DNA of 64,000 nt from JBBIQV01 sp964555285 (GTDB lineage Bacteria; Nitrospirota; Nitrospiria; Nitrospirales; Nitrospiraceae). The position numbers were made by a program, and so were the translations under genes. The notes under the pieces were generated by a model. It worked only from the letters and a program-made list of their open reading frames with translations. It was not told where the DNA came from and ran no database searches. Shown in pieces: positions 32,410 to 41,151 of this stretch (position 1 is the first letter of the stretch; each line of letters starts with the position of its first letter). Location of the stretch: the NCBI GenBank assembly GCA_964555285.1, contig CAZKRM010000007.1, forward strand, positions 57,883-121,882, given 5' to 3'.

Positions 32410-32594
32410 GCCATCGAGCAACATATCGGGCTCTCGTCCGACGAAAGCTGTACAAACTTCGCGGGCCTTTCACGTTGCTGGATGCTGCCATTGTGCGGGG
32501 CGCGACTTCACCTTCGGCACCTTCCCACCTTGCGCGGCATGGGAATCGGCCGTCAGCCTCAGCTCTGTTCCCCCCTCCTGGCCTCGCTCGACTG

Positions 32595-32630
32595 CCTTCG
32601 ACAGGTTCAGGCCCCGAGCTTGTCGAGGGG
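32595..32630. repeat. Imperfect REP-like palindrome in a gap
   Basis: CCTTCGACAGGTTCAGG (32595-32611) pairs with CCCCGAGCTTGTCGAGGGG (32612-32630). This palindrome type (TTCGACA.G..CAGG facing its complement) is, as I recall, a widespread dispersed repeat in many bacterial phyla. The 311-base gap 32410-32720 otherwise holds only this and the next array. Confidence 0.75.
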
Positions 32631-32672
32631 AGCTCGTCGCAGGCCCCTTGCAAAGGGGAGGAATGTCTCGGA

Positions 32673-32705
32673 AGCTGACGGCTGAGAGCTGATCGCTGAA
32701 GGCTG
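32673..32705. repeat. Heptamer array, AGCTGAN family
   Basis: Four and a half 7-base units (AGCTGAC, GGCTGAG and relatives) just downstream of the third Uma2 gene's stop codon. Confidence 0.75.
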
Positions 32706-32720
32706 TTCAGGCCGTTTCAA

Positions 32721-33293
32721 TTACGGCAGCAAGTCGGCTATAGCGATGGATGCGTTGGGGTTCGCAAGGGGGGAGGCCGTGTCGGAAGGGAAGGCGACGG
32801 TTCTGGTCAGGTACCGCGCGCCTTCGGCGCCGGCCGGCGTGGGCTGCCGATAGATCTCCAGGCAGCGATCAATCAAATTGAGGATCCAATACTCCGGAAT
32901 CCCGGCTCTTGCATAGAGCCGGATTTTCCGCTCGCGGTCGTGCGACAACGTCGTATCAGCGACCTCTACAGTCAGCACAGCAGTGCAAGGATGGGCTTCG
33001 CGGTAGTCTCTTGGAGACCCGACCACCACGGCGACGTCCGGTTCCGGCTCTGAGTCGGGATCGAGGGCCAACGGCATCTGTACGCGAATCGTATAGTCGA
33101 GACCAAAGGCTGTGCGGAGGGCGTTCTCCACTAAGCTGACCGTCGTCGCGTGACCGCTGCCTTGGGGAGTCATTCGAAGCAGTTCTCCCTCCACCAACTC
33201 CAACCGCTCCTCCGGAGGAAAAAATCCGGCAGCCACCAGGCTGTCATACTCTTGACGGGTCCAGCGCCTAATTTCGACGGCATGGGAAGACAT
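32721..33293 (-). CDS. Uma2 family nuclease-like protein (copy 3)
   Basis: 190 residues from ATG 33293 (MSSHAVEIRRWTRQEYDSLVAAG). RLELVEGELLRMTPQGSGHA, EPEPDVAVVVG, AVLTVEVADTTLSHDRERKIRLYARAGIPEYWILNL carry the full Uma2 nuclease signature (Asp, Glu-x-Lys equivalent). Diverges from the recQ-like gene. Confidence 0.9.
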   Translation of the reverse strand: MSSHAVEIRRWTRQEYDSLVAAGFFPPEERLELVEGELLRMTPQGSGHATTVSLVENALRTAFGLDYTIRVQMPLALDPDSEPEPDVAVVVGSPRDYREAHPCTAVLTVEVADTTLSHDRERKIRLYARAGIPEYWILNLIDRCLEIYRQPTPAGAEGARYLTRTVAFPSDTASPLANPNASIAIADLLP

Positions 33294-33405
33294 GGTGATG
33301 ATCCTGTCGGCGAGTCCGAGCACAGTCTAGCAGTGCTGCAGGAGGGTTACAAGTCGGCGCGTTGCGTGACGCTTCCGACTGTGACGACCCACTCGATCAC
33401 GCTGC

Positions 33406-33434
33406 TTGCCGATCGCTCTTCGCTTCTTTATACT
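33406..33434 (+). promoter_or_regulatory. Possible sigma-70 promoter of the recQ-like gene
   Basis: TTGCCG (33406-33411), 17 bases, TATACT (33429-33434). The predicted start would be within a few bases of ATG 33445, implying a leaderless mRNA. Confidence 0.4.
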
Positions 33435-33444
33435 GCGCCCGGCC

Positions 33445-35121
33445 ATGTCCCACTGTCTCGATCCGTCCGCATCCTCTCCCATCAGCGACCTCGATCACCA
33501 GCTCCGTCAGCAATTCGGGTTCGCCTCGTTCCGTCACGGCCAGCGCGAGGTCATCGAGGCGGGGCTTGCCGGGCGCGACGTGCTGGCGGTCATGCCGACC
33601 GGTCAGGGGAAATCGCTCTGCTTCCAACTGCCGGCGACCCTCGCGCAGGGCACGACTCTGGTGATCTCGCCCCTGATTGCGCTCATGAAAGATCAGGTCG
33701 ATGCGCTCCGCGCGAGAGGCATCGCCGCAGCCGCCTTTCACTCCGGCCTGTCCGAGTCGGAGCGAGACCGGGTCGTGCAGGCTCTTCGGCTCCGGCGGCT
33801 GCAGCTGCTCTATGTGGCGCCGGAGCGGGTCCAGCATGGCTGGTTTACTCAGTTACTCCGTACTCTCTGGATCTCGCTGTTTGTGGTCGATGAGGCCCAC
33901 TGCATCTCTCACTGGGGCCACGATTTTCGTCCCGACTATCTTCGACTGAGCGACCTGCGACGCGAACTCAGGTCGCCGCCCTGTCTGGCTCTCACCGCGA
34001 CCGCGACGAAGAAGGTGCAGGACGACATCTGCGAGAAACTGAGGCTGACCGATCCCCTGCGCGTGGTGACCGGCTTTCGTCGGCCCAATCTTCAGTTTTC
34101 AGTCGTGACGTGCGGATCAACGGATGAGAAATGGTCGGCCCTCGAACGGTTGCTGGACGGTATCACCTCGGGAAGTGTGCTGATCTATTGCGCCACGCGC
34201 CGGCATGTCGAGGAAGTGGCGGCACATCTGGTGCGAACGAGGCCGTTCGTCGGGTATTACCACGCTGGTGTAGCGGATGAGCTGCGGGCGGCGGTCCATG
34301 AGGGATTCCTGACCGGACGCGTCTCCATCCTCGTCGCGACGAATGCCTTCGGGATGGGCATCGACAAACCGGATGTGCGGCTGGTCGTGCACTACGATAT
34401 GCCAGGGAGCATCGAAGCCTATTACCAGGAAGCCGGCCGTGCCGGGCGCGATGGGGAGCCCGCTCGCTGTACGCTGCTCTTCCACCATCGCGACGTCGGC
34501 ACGCAGGAATTCTTCATCAAACAATCGCCGGGTGGGCATGCGGAAGCCCTGCGCGATTTATTGCGTCAAATAGTCGCCTACGCGTCGATCGAGACCTGCC
34601 GCCAGTTGGCGCTCCTGGACTACTTCGGCGATGTGGAGGAGACGGCGCTCGGTCCCTGTGGTCAGTGCGACCGTTGCCTGGAAGCGCCGGCCTCCTGCGA
34701 GACGGATGCCGATCTGCTTGCCGCAGCCCGGTCGGTATTACAGGCGGTCGCCCGATTCCACGGGCGCTTCGGCGCGACAAAGATCGTGGAGGTCTTGCAT
34801 GGCAGCCTGTCGAAATCGGTGCTGGGGCTCGGTCTCCACACCACGCCCTCCTTCGGCCGACTCAAAACGCTGACCAGGCCGGCCATCGGCCGCATCGTCC
34901 GACGACTCACGGCCTCCGGTCATCTCCGCGTCGAAGGGCTGGAGTTCCCGCTGTTGGAACTGACCGACAAGGGGGCCCGCGTCTTAGACGGGTCTGATCC
35001 GCTTCTGTGGGAAAAAGATTCGCCGGCGCCCGTCCCTCGTCAGTCACGGCTTTACAAGAAATCCCAGGCATCGGACCGGCCAAGCTGGAACGGTATGGGT
35101 GGAAAGTATTGGAAGTGGTGA
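33445..35121 (+). CDS. recQ: RecQ-family ATP-dependent DNA helicase
   Basis: 558 residues. Motif 0/I FRHGQREVIEAGLAGRDVLAVMPTGQGKSLCFQLPA, motif II VVDEAHCISHWGHDFRPDY, motif III LALTATAT and motif VI YYQEAGRAGRDGEPA are complete. The zinc-binding cysteines follow (CRQLALLDYFGD ... CGQCDRC), then an RQC winged helix. No HRDC domain at the C-terminus, as in shorter RecQ forms. ATG 33445 is preferred; TTG 33406 lies inside the predicted promoter. The stop codon lies beside a small heptamer array (35120-35140). Confidence 0.94.
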   Translation: MSHCLDPSASSPISDLDHQLRQQFGFASFRHGQREVIEAGLAGRDVLAVMPTGQGKSLCFQLPATLAQGTTLVISPLIALMKDQVDALRARGIAAAAFHSGLSESERDRVVQALRLRRLQLLYVAPERVQHGWFTQLLRTLWISLFVVDEAHCISHWGHDFRPDYLRLSDLRRELRSPPCLALTATATKKVQDDICEKLRLTDPLRVVTGFRRPNLQFSVVTCGSTDEKWSALERLLDGITSGSVLIYCATRRHVEEVAAHLVRTRPFVGYYHAGVADELRAAVHEGFLTGRVSILVATNAFGMGIDKPDVRLVVHYDMPGSIEAYYQEAGRAGRDGEPARCTLLFHHRDVGTQEFFIKQSPGGHAEALRDLLRQIVAYASIETCRQLALLDYFGDVEETALGPCGQCDRCLEAPASCETDADLLAAARSVLQAVARFHGRFGATKIVEVLHGSLSKSVLGLGLHTTPSFGRLKTLTRPAIGRIVRRLTASGHLRVEGLEFPLLELTDKGARVLDGSDPLLWEKDSPAPVPRQSRLYKKSQASDRPSWNGMGGKYWKW

Positions 35122-35140
35122 ACTCAGAACTCATCACTGC
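35120..35140. repeat. Short heptamer array at the recQ stop codon
   Basis: GAACTCA twice and one degenerate unit. It is the reverse complement type of the array at 35798-35851, so these two arrays flank the ThrH gene in opposite orientation. Confidence 0.7.
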
Positions 35141-35147
35141 GAACGGC

Positions 35148-35768
35148 TTATCCGCATAGACCGCCCGCTTTGCGCAACTGCTCCTTCAGTTCGTCGTACG
35201 TGTGCGTCACCGGAAACTGTGGGAACTGCTTCGCCACGGTCTCCGGGGGGCGGAAAAAGAAACCCGCGTGCGCTTCACCGAGCATGGCCGTGTCGTTGTA
35301 GGCATCGCCTGCGGCGAGGACATGGAAGTTCAGCGTTTTGAGCGCGGCCACTGAATGCTTCTTCTGGTTCTGCATCCGCATGTGGTAGTTCACGATCCGC
35401 CCGCTCGGGTCGACTTCAAGTTGATTGCAAAACAGTGCCGGATAGCTCAACTGGCGCATCAAGGGCAGCGCGAACTCGTAGAACGTATCGGACAGGATAA
35501 TGACCTGGCACCGCTCGCGCAGCCATCCCAAGAACTCCGCCGCGTCTTCCAGCGGCCCCATCTTGTCGATGACCGCTTGGATGTCGGGCAGTTTCAGCTT
35601 GTGCCGGTCCAGAATGCCGAGTCGTCGTTTCATCAGCACATCATAGTCGGGAACCTCCCTGGTCGTGACTTTCAGCTCTTCGATCCCGGTGGTCAAAGCC
35701 ACGTTAATCCAAATTTCCGGCACCAACACACCCTCCAAGTCCAGACACACGATCACAGGATTGTGCAT
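35148..35768 (-). CDS. thrH: ThrH-type bifunctional phosphoserine phosphatase / homoserine phosphotransferase
   Basis: 206 residues from ATG 35768 (GTG 35774 also possible). HAD motif I is CLDLEGVLVPEIW (Asp, Glu), a signature of ThrH; TTREVPDYDVLMKRRLGILD, motif II VIILSDTFYEF, PLMRQL and motif IV AAGDAYNDTAMLGEAHAG all follow with the spacing known from Pseudomonas ThrH. It would dephosphorylate phosphoserine and transfer phosphate to homoserine. Convergent with recQ. Confidence 0.95.
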   Translation of the reverse strand: MHNPVIVCLDLEGVLVPEIWINVALTTGIEELKVTTREVPDYDVLMKRRLGILDRHKLKLPDIQAVIDKMGPLEDAAEFLGWLRERCQVIILSDTFYEFALPLMRQLSYPALFCNQLEVDPSGRIVNYHMRMQNQKKHSVAALKTLNFHVLAAGDAYNDTAMLGEAHAGFFFRPPETVAKQFPQFPVTHTYDELKEQLRKAGGLCG

Positions 35769-35770
35769 TC

Positions 35771-36616
35771 TCACCTCTCTTTATGTAGTGGCGTTCGTAG
35801 TTTTGAGTTTTGAGTTCTGAGTTCTGAGTCGGCAGACAACTCAGCACTCCGTTTCTGGAACTCCTGACTGAGGAGCCGCCACACCTTGTCCAGTGCGTTG
35901 TCCAGTAACTCGGTGCCCTTCCATTCCTGTCGATTCGTTGTCCGATGGCGCTCAGCCCAGCCCAACGCCAGGGAGAGCGGAATGAGCCGTGGCGCCTCTC
36001 CAGCGATGTCGCTCCACAGCAGGCCCAGAGCTGTTCCGATTCGCACTGAAACCGGGAGTGGGCGAACAGGATTGCGCTCCAGATCTTGGCAGAGTTCGGG
36101 CGGCGAGGTGACCATGAGCTCTCGACAGGCAACAGGGCGATGTTCGTAGATGGAACAGGTTTCGTTCTCCAAGAATGGACAGGGCATGCGCAACGCATAG
36201 TAGTCGCGGTTCAGGGGCTCGAAGTCCTCATCGGTGAGCGGGCGATCGGTTTCGGCAAGGGCGGTGAGCGGTCCGAGCAAGCCGGCCTGTTCAAGTTTCG
36301 TGTTGGCCTCGGCCACCTTGTCCAGCACGTGTTGTCGTTGATCTTCGGGAAGTCCCTCCACGTTGTCGTACAGCGCACAGGCCTCCGGCGGCGAGACGGG
36401 GACGAGCATCCGGCAGCAGGCTGCGCAACCCTTCCTGCAGGAAATCGATTGCCCGGCTTCGACCGCGCGCTGCTCCTCCAACGCCTGCACGCCTTCTCCG
36501 AGTCTCCGCATCAGCGGCACAATGGCGGCGATGGGCACGAAACCGGTCGGCACCTCGATCGCGGTGGTGAGTCGGCCTGCCGGTGTGTTCAGTGAAACTT
36601 CGAATCGTTCCGTCAT
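35771..36616 (-). CDS. YkgJ-family cysteine-cluster protein
   Basis: 281 residues. The Cys cluster SCRKGCAACCRM (C-x3-C-x2-CC) near residue 60 and a second cluster (CPFLENETCSIYEHRPVACRE) match the YkgJ family, proposed to bind a metal (Zn or Fe-S type). The C-terminal ~18 residues (SELRTQNSKLRTP) are read from a 7-base repeat array and are not part of the domain. Its stop overlaps the GTG start candidate of thrH, so the two are probably co-transcribed. Confidence 0.85.
   Translation of the reverse strand: MTERFEVSLNTPAGRLTTAIEVPTGFVPIAAIVPLMRRLGEGVQALEEQRAVEAGQSISCRKGCAACCRMLVPVSPPEACALYDNVEGLPEDQRQHVLDKVAEANTKLEQAGLLGPLTALAETDRPLTDEDFEPLNRDYYALRMPCPFLENETCSIYEHRPVACRELMVTSPPELCQDLERNPVRPLPVSVRIGTALGLLWSDIAGEAPRLIPLSLALGWAERHRTTNRQEWKGTELLDNALDKVWRLLSQEFQKRSAELSADSELRTQNSKLRTPLHKER
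35798..35851. repeat. Heptamer array, GAGTTYT family, at a gene 3-prime end
   Basis: Five units in phase (TAGTTTT, GAGTTTT, then GAGTTCT twice and a partial) followed by a complementary right arm (AACTCAG, CACTCCG). It forms the C-terminal codons of the cysteine-cluster gene. Confidence 0.85.
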
Positions 36617-36754
36617 AGCGAGACGTGAAGTGTGCCTTATCTTAGGAGACCCTGGAGCACAGGGTCAACCGCAGAAGCGGCGCAGCGAGGTGGGGCCTTG
36701 CCCCTTCCGGGCCGATCTCCGATAATGCCGCAGCAGGGAGGGATGTCCGGGACA

Positions 36755-37954
36755 ATGATCGTACCGTGGAGGCGTGCTTGGGTGCTCCTCGTCTGCCTTT
36801 CCTGCTGGCTGGGCGAGTGCGATGGTCCGGCGATGTCGCCGGCCGGTGGGAACCAGGCGCGGGCGATTCAGCTCGTTCCTCTCGTCACCACAGGGTTGCA
36901 CCAGCCGCTGTACCTGACACAGGCCGCCGACGGCAGCGGCCGCCTCTTCATCCTTGAACAGGAGGGCCGTGTCCGGATTGTCGACCACGGCGTGCTGCAG
37001 GCGAAGCCCTTTCTCGACATCACGGATCGAGTGTTGAGTGGCGGTGAGCGTGGTGTGCTGGGGCTGGCGTTTCACCCCGGCTACCCCAGCAACGGACGCT
37101 TTTGGGTGAATTACACGCGCAAGCCCGATGGCGCCACCGTGGTGGCGGAATACCGGCGGGCCGAGAGCCCGGTTCAAGCCCTGCCGTCCGAGCGCGTGCT
37201 CATGCTTGTTGCGCAACCCGCTCCGAACCATAACGGCGGCATGATTGCCTTCGGCCCCGACGGATATCTTTACATTGCGCTCGGCGACGGCGGCCCGGGC
37301 GGCGATCCGCAAAATCGAGGCCAGAATTCTTCGGACCTGCTCGGGAAAATTCTGCGGATCAATGTGGATCGTGGCGATCCCTACAGCGTCCCCGGCGACA
37401 ATCCTTTCGTGACGGGCGGTGGTCGTCCGGAAGTCTTTGCTCTGGGGTTCCGCAATCCCTGGCGGTTTTCGTTTGATCGGAAAACGGGCGAGCTGTGGGC
37501 TGCGGATGTCGGCCAGGACAAATGGGAAGAAATCGATCTCGTGCAGCGCGGGAAGAATTACGGCTGGCGCATCATGGAAGGGGCGCATTGTTTTGCGACG
37601 AGTCGGTGGCTCCTGCTGAAGTTCTGGTGCGACACCACCGGCCTGACATTCCCCGTTGCCGAGTACGGGCACCAGGGCGGACGATGTGTCGTGACCGGCG
37701 GCTATGTCTATCGAGGGACGAAGAGCCCTGCGCTGCGTGGCTGGTATTTGTTCGGCGACTATTGCTCCGGGGAAATCTTTGGATTGCAACCGATGACCGG
37801 GGGGAGTTCCGTTGCGCAAGAGCCGCTGGTGCTCCTCAAGACCGGTCTGCGGATTTCTTCCTTCGGCGAAGACGAAGAGGGGGAGGTCTATGTTGTCGGA
37901 CATGAGGGGACGGTGCACCGGATCGCGACGGCGATCCCTGCTCCGCCACGATGA
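36755..37954 (+). CDS. PQQ-dependent sugar dehydrogenase-like protein (GSDH/Hhip-type propeller)
   Basis: About 399 residues. The propeller blades are those of the soluble glucose/sorbosone dehydrogenase family: GLHQPLYLTQAADGSGRLFILEQEGRVRI, GERGVLGLAFHPGY, the catalytic-histidine motif APNHNGGMIAFGPDGYLYIALGDGG, GFRNPWRFSFDRKTGELWAADVGQDKWEEIDLV, and GGYVYRG. A signal peptide (MIVPWRRAWVLLVCLSCWLGEC) fits periplasmic action. Start is uncertain: ATG 36725 and 36743 are also in frame. Convergent with the DUF218 gene, with only six bases between. Confidence 0.88.
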   Translation: MIVPWRRAWVLLVCLSCWLGECDGPAMSPAGGNQARAIQLVPLVTTGLHQPLYLTQAADGSGRLFILEQEGRVRIVDHGVLQAKPFLDITDRVLSGGERGVLGLAFHPGYPSNGRFWVNYTRKPDGATVVAEYRRAESPVQALPSERVLMLVAQPAPNHNGGMIAFGPDGYLYIALGDGGPGGDPQNRGQNSSDLLGKILRINVDRGDPYSVPGDNPFVTGGGRPEVFALGFRNPWRFSFDRKTGELWAADVGQDKWEEIDLVQRGKNYGWRIMEGAHCFATSRWLLLKFWCDTTGLTFPVAEYGHQGGRCVVTGGYVYRGTKSPALRGWYLFGDYCSGEIFGLQPMTGGSSVAQEPLVLLKTGLRISSFGEDEEGEVYVVGHEGTVHRIATAIPAPPR

Positions 37955-37960
37955 GGGGAG

Positions 37961-38773
37961 TCAGAGTTTGCCGGTTGCCCAGTAGATCAGTATGCCGGCG
38001 ACCTCGGTGAGGGCATCGGTCGTCAGGTCCAAAGCCTTGGCTGCGGGGAGGAAGGCGAAGGGGTCCAGTTGGTCCCACCCGTCTTGGAAACGGTTTGCGT
38101 TGATATAGCCGCAGGGAGCGGGAGTGGGCGAGAGTCCCTGATTCTCAAAATGCCCTATGGCGCGGGGGAGATCGCTCGCCGACGTGACCAGCAGGACGGT
38201 CGCGTTCCCGAGCAGTTGTTTGGTGTAGACGGCGTTTTCGTGCGTGGTGCGGGATTGATCCTCGATCACGATGGCCTGGGCCGGCACTCCCAGTCGTTGT
38301 GCCCAACGACGCATTTCATGGGATTCCCTCGGCCCGTGGCCGAAGATTCTCCCGTCGCCGCCGGAGAGCAGCAGTTTCGGCGCGACACCCTGGAGATACC
38401 ACTCCGCGCCGCAGGTCGTGCGCCGCGCGGTCAGATCGCTGAGTTCATCGGCCGGCCGGAGCGTGCCTTTGGCCCTGATGCCTCCTCCGAGGACGACCAC
38501 GGCATCGAAATGTTGGCCGAGTGCCGGGTCGAAGGGTGGGTACCAGCTCTCCAGAATCCCGATGAGCTTGCTGCCGGTGATGGGAGCGGCAAGGACCCAG
38601 AGGATGACCAGCGCGCTGACCGACAGCAGGCGAATCCAACGGAGCCGGCGCGGCGAGTGGGGCAGCAGAGCAATGAGAGCCAGCAGCCCCAGCAGCAGGA
38701 CGATCCAGGACAGGGGGTAGAGTCCGTACTTGGCAAGTTTATACAGCCCGAACAGAAACGGAGTCAGGTCCAT
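37961..38773 (-). CDS. YdcF/DUF218-family membrane protein
   Basis: 270 residues. Two N-terminal transmembrane helices (LYPLSWIVLLLGLLALIALL, LLSVSALVILWVLAAPI) precede a Rossmann-like DUF218 domain with AVVVLGGGIRAKG, LLLSGGD, IVIEDQSRTTHENAVYTKQLL and VLLVTSASDLPRA. These motifs match the ElyC/SanA-type DUF218 proteins implicated in cell-envelope homeostasis. The exact reaction is not known. Confidence 0.9.
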   Translation of the reverse strand: MDLTPFLFGLYKLAKYGLYPLSWIVLLLGLLALIALLPHSPRRLRWIRLLSVSALVILWVLAAPITGSKLIGILESWYPPFDPALGQHFDAVVVLGGGIRAKGTLRPADELSDLTARRTTCGAEWYLQGVAPKLLLSGGDGRIFGHGPRESHEMRRWAQRLGVPAQAIVIEDQSRTTHENAVYTKQLLGNATVLLVTSASDLPRAIGHFENQGLSPTPAPCGYINANRFQDGWDQLDPFAFLPAAKALDLTTDALTEVAGILIYWATGKL

Positions 38774-38874
38774 GAGTCGCTCCTTTCAGGGGAGGGAGTC
38801 ACGACAGCATAGCGCGACCGGCGGGAACGACCAAAGGGGAGAATGGAATAATGGCAGCGGAGTGGAATCTCGTC

Positions 38875-38926
38875 TTCGCCTTGGCGAAAACGGAGCCGGC
38901 TCCGTAACAGCCCGATGCACCGGGCT
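38875..38926. repeat. Three consecutive short palindromes
   Basis: TTCGCCTTGGCGAA (38875-38888), CGGAGCCGGCTCCG (38891-38904) and AGCCCG/CGGGCT (38909-38926) in a row. On the minus strand they directly follow the metalloprotease stop and may act as a terminator cluster. Confidence 0.65.
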
Positions 38927-39173
38927 AGGTTCTGGCTTTGCCGTCATCGAGGTAGCGATGCTGCCAGTCGAGCCATGCGTGACCCAGTTCGTGGGCCAAA
39001 ATATAGCGGCGCCTGGTGACGGGCAGACGCTTCCGGATGTAGATCGTCTTTGTTTCGTTATCCCAGATCCCATCGGCGTTCGGGTCCTGCCGGTCCATCT
39101 CCGAGTCCGGCACCTGTCGGACTGAAATATGGTACCCAAACGGCAAGACGACCCGGGTTGGAATTCGCACCAT
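38925..39173 (-). CDS. Small HExxH metalloprotease-like protein
   Basis: 82 residues. The segment RRYILAHELGHAWLDWQHRYLD contains a HELGH zinc-binding motif, with possible third ligands in the following His/Asp. The upstream part (VRQVPDSEMDRQDPNADGIWDNETKTIYIRKRLP) resembles the sheet that precedes the active helix in ImmA/IrrE-type peptidases. It is shorter than usual and has no DNA-binding partner beside it, so it may be a remnant or a minimal member. Confidence 0.65.
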   Translation of the reverse strand: MVRIPTRVVLPFGYHISVRQVPDSEMDRQDPNADGIWDNETKTIYIRKRLPVTRRRYILAHELGHAWLDWQHRYLDDGKART

Positions 39174-39394
39174 AGCAACGGCACTCCCATAAATAAAGTC
39201 TGTCCGGTCACGCCACCTGAGCCTGTGGCCATGTCAACCGTCATCCTCGCGGACGTAGTAGACTAACATAAACGAAGAAGCCCATTCCTCTGCTAAGAAG
39301 TCTTGATGTTCCAACTGGTTGGGGAGGATCGGTCGTCAGGCTCGTCGCCCGTAGAGGGGTTTCGCTGCTGTACGATTTTGTGTATGATGCCGCT

Positions 39395-40153
39395 ATGATT
39401 GAGAACCTCATTGCCGACGAACTTGCTCAGACCTATTCCCAAACCGTTCGGTTGACCGGCGTCAAGGTTCGGGATCGTGGCGAGGTCAAGAAAATGGGAG
39501 CCGGGGCCGCAGCCCTTCGGGTCGGCGACAGGGTGATGCTCGACCTGGATGGAGAACTGACCTATGGGGTGGTGTATACGGAGCCCTATCCGATGTCGTT
39601 CACTCCGCCGATGCGAGTCATGACGTCAATCCTGAGGAAGGCCACGTCGGAGGAGGCCACTGCCATCTCCAGGCATGAATGTCTGGCGCAGGAAGGCATG
39701 GTCCTGTGCCGACAACAAGCTGCTGCCTTGGGTCTCAGGATGAAGCTGATAGAAGTCTACTGTTCGTTTCACCGGCGGCAGATCACGTTCGTGTATTCCG
39801 CGGATGACCGGATCGATTTCCGTGAGTTAGTCCGGGCATTGGCTCGGCGATTCGGCGGCCGGATCGAGATGCGCCAGGTCGGCGTACGAGAAGAAGCGAG
39901 CCGCCTCGGAGGGATCGATACCTGTGGTCTAGTGCTCTGCTGCGCCGGCTTTCTGAGCGATGTCCGGCCGGTCACCGTCAAACAGGCTCGGGCGTTGGGG
40001 TTGCCGGTGGATGATCCGCGGTTGCTCGGCGTCTGCGGGCGATTGAAGTGTTGCCTCCTGTTTGAAGCGATAGACGCGCAAAGGCACGCGCCTTCCGGCC
40101 GGGGCCTGCTTACTCCTTCTCGCGCTCCCCGGACTTCTGCCCCCCCGGCATAA
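39395..40153 (+). CDS. PSP1-domain protein (RicT/YaaT-like)
   Basis: About 252 residues. VGDRVMLDLDGELTYGVVYTEPY, VYSADDRIDFRELVRALARRFGGRIEMRQVGVREEASRLGGIDTCGLVLCCAGFL, and GLCGRLKCCL-like GVCGRLKCCLLFE are diagnostic of PSP1/RicT, whose cysteines ligate Fe-S clusters in the Ric complex of Bacillus. Here the protein stands alone, so a role in RNA maturation or redox signalling is inferred only. The C-terminal 20 residues are low-complexity. Upstream start ATG choice (39395) is by conservation; GTG 39380 is possible. Confidence 0.9.
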   Translation: MIENLIADELAQTYSQTVRLTGVKVRDRGEVKKMGAGAAALRVGDRVMLDLDGELTYGVVYTEPYPMSFTPPMRVMTSILRKATSEEATAISRHECLAQEGMVLCRQQAAALGLRMKLIEVYCSFHRRQITFVYSADDRIDFRELVRALARRFGGRIEMRQVGVREEASRLGGIDTCGLVLCCAGFLSDVRPVTVKQARALGLPVDDPRLLGVCGRLKCCLLFEAIDAQRHAPSGRGLLTPSRAPRTSAPPA

Positions 40154-40183
40154 CGCCTCCCTCGGCGGTACCGTCTCTCCCAG

Positions 40184-40594
40184 TCATCTGTTCTCAGCCA
40201 TGAATCGGCGGATCCGCCGTTCAATCTGATCGCGAATCGCTCGAAACGTGGCCAGACGTTGCTCGTAGGTGCCCTGAACTGCGGCAGGGTCCTCAACGCT
40301 CCAGTGTAACTGCGTCGGACATCCCGGAAAGATGGGACAGGATTCCTTCGCACGGTCGCAGACCGTGATCACGTGATCGAAGGTGTCTTCGAGATACGCC
40401 TCCACTCGCTCGGACACATGGTGGGAAATATCGATGCCGATTTCCCGCATGGCTTCGACGGCGTAGGGGTTCAGCCCTGCCGGGTTGGTGCCGGCGCTCG
40501 CGACCTGGAAACGGTCCCCTGCGAGATGGCGCAAGAGTCCCTCCGCCATCTGGCTGCGGGCCGAGTTGCCGGTACAGAGAAAGAGCACCCTCAT
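40184..40594 (-). CDS. arsC: Arsenate reductase ArsC (thioredoxin-type, LMW-PTP fold)
   Basis: 136 residues. VLFLCTGNSARSQMAEGLLRHL holds the P-loop Cys8 with C-x5-R, and ITVCDRAKESCPIFPG holds the two further redox cysteines. The enzyme reduces arsenate to arsenite with thioredoxin. It overlaps the broken acr3 gene by four bases: the reductase is intact, but the exporter it feeds is not. Confidence 0.95.
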   Translation of the reverse strand: MRVLFLCTGNSARSQMAEGLLRHLAGDRFQVASAGTNPAGLNPYAVEAMREIGIDISHHVSERVEAYLEDTFDHVITVCDRAKESCPIFPGCPTQLHWSVEDPAAVQGTYEQRLATFRAIRDQIERRIRRFMAENR

Positions 40595-41151
40595 GCCTCA
40601 CCCCTCACGGGTTCTCCAGGGAACCAGTGACGCGTCCGGTTGCACAGCGCGCAGACGGAGAGCATCACCGGGACCTCCACTAACACTCCCACGACGGTAG
40701 CCAGAGCGGCGCCGGAGTCCGGTCCAAAGAGGGCAATGGCCGTTGCCACGGCCAGTTCAAAAAAATTACTCGCGCCGATCAGCGCCCCAGGCGCCGCCAC
40801 CGCATATTCCACGTTGAGCAATTTCATCAATCCATAGGCCAACGACGAGTTCAGATAGACCTGGAGCAGGATGGGAACAGCAATGAGGAACACATGGAGC
40901 GACTTGCCGAGAATGTTCTCGGCCTGGAATGCGAAAATCAAGACAAGCGTGGTGAGCAACGCCACAATGGTAACGGGAGCGAAACGCGGCAGGAGGGTTC
41001 GCTCGAACCACGCTTGTCCGTGCCGTCCGATCAACCACGTCCGGAGGATCATGCCCACGACAAGCGGGATGACGATGAACGCAAGGACGGAATAGAGCAG
41101 GACTTCAAACGGGACGGAAAGGGAAGAGGCGAATCGGATCAGCCAGGGCAT
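40591..41151 (-). pseudogene. acr3: Arsenite efflux transporter Acr3, N-terminal half deleted
   Basis: From VPFEVLLYSVLAFIVIPLVVG to the end (GASNFFELAVATAIALFGPDSGAALATVVGVLVEVPVMLS ... NRTRHWFP) this is clearly the C-terminal half of Acr3. The first ~165 residues, including about half of the transmembrane helices, are absent. Upstream the sequence continues into the first codons of an arsR gene in another frame, so an internal deletion joined arsR to acr3. Without the N-terminal bundle, transport is not expected. Confidence 0.85.
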
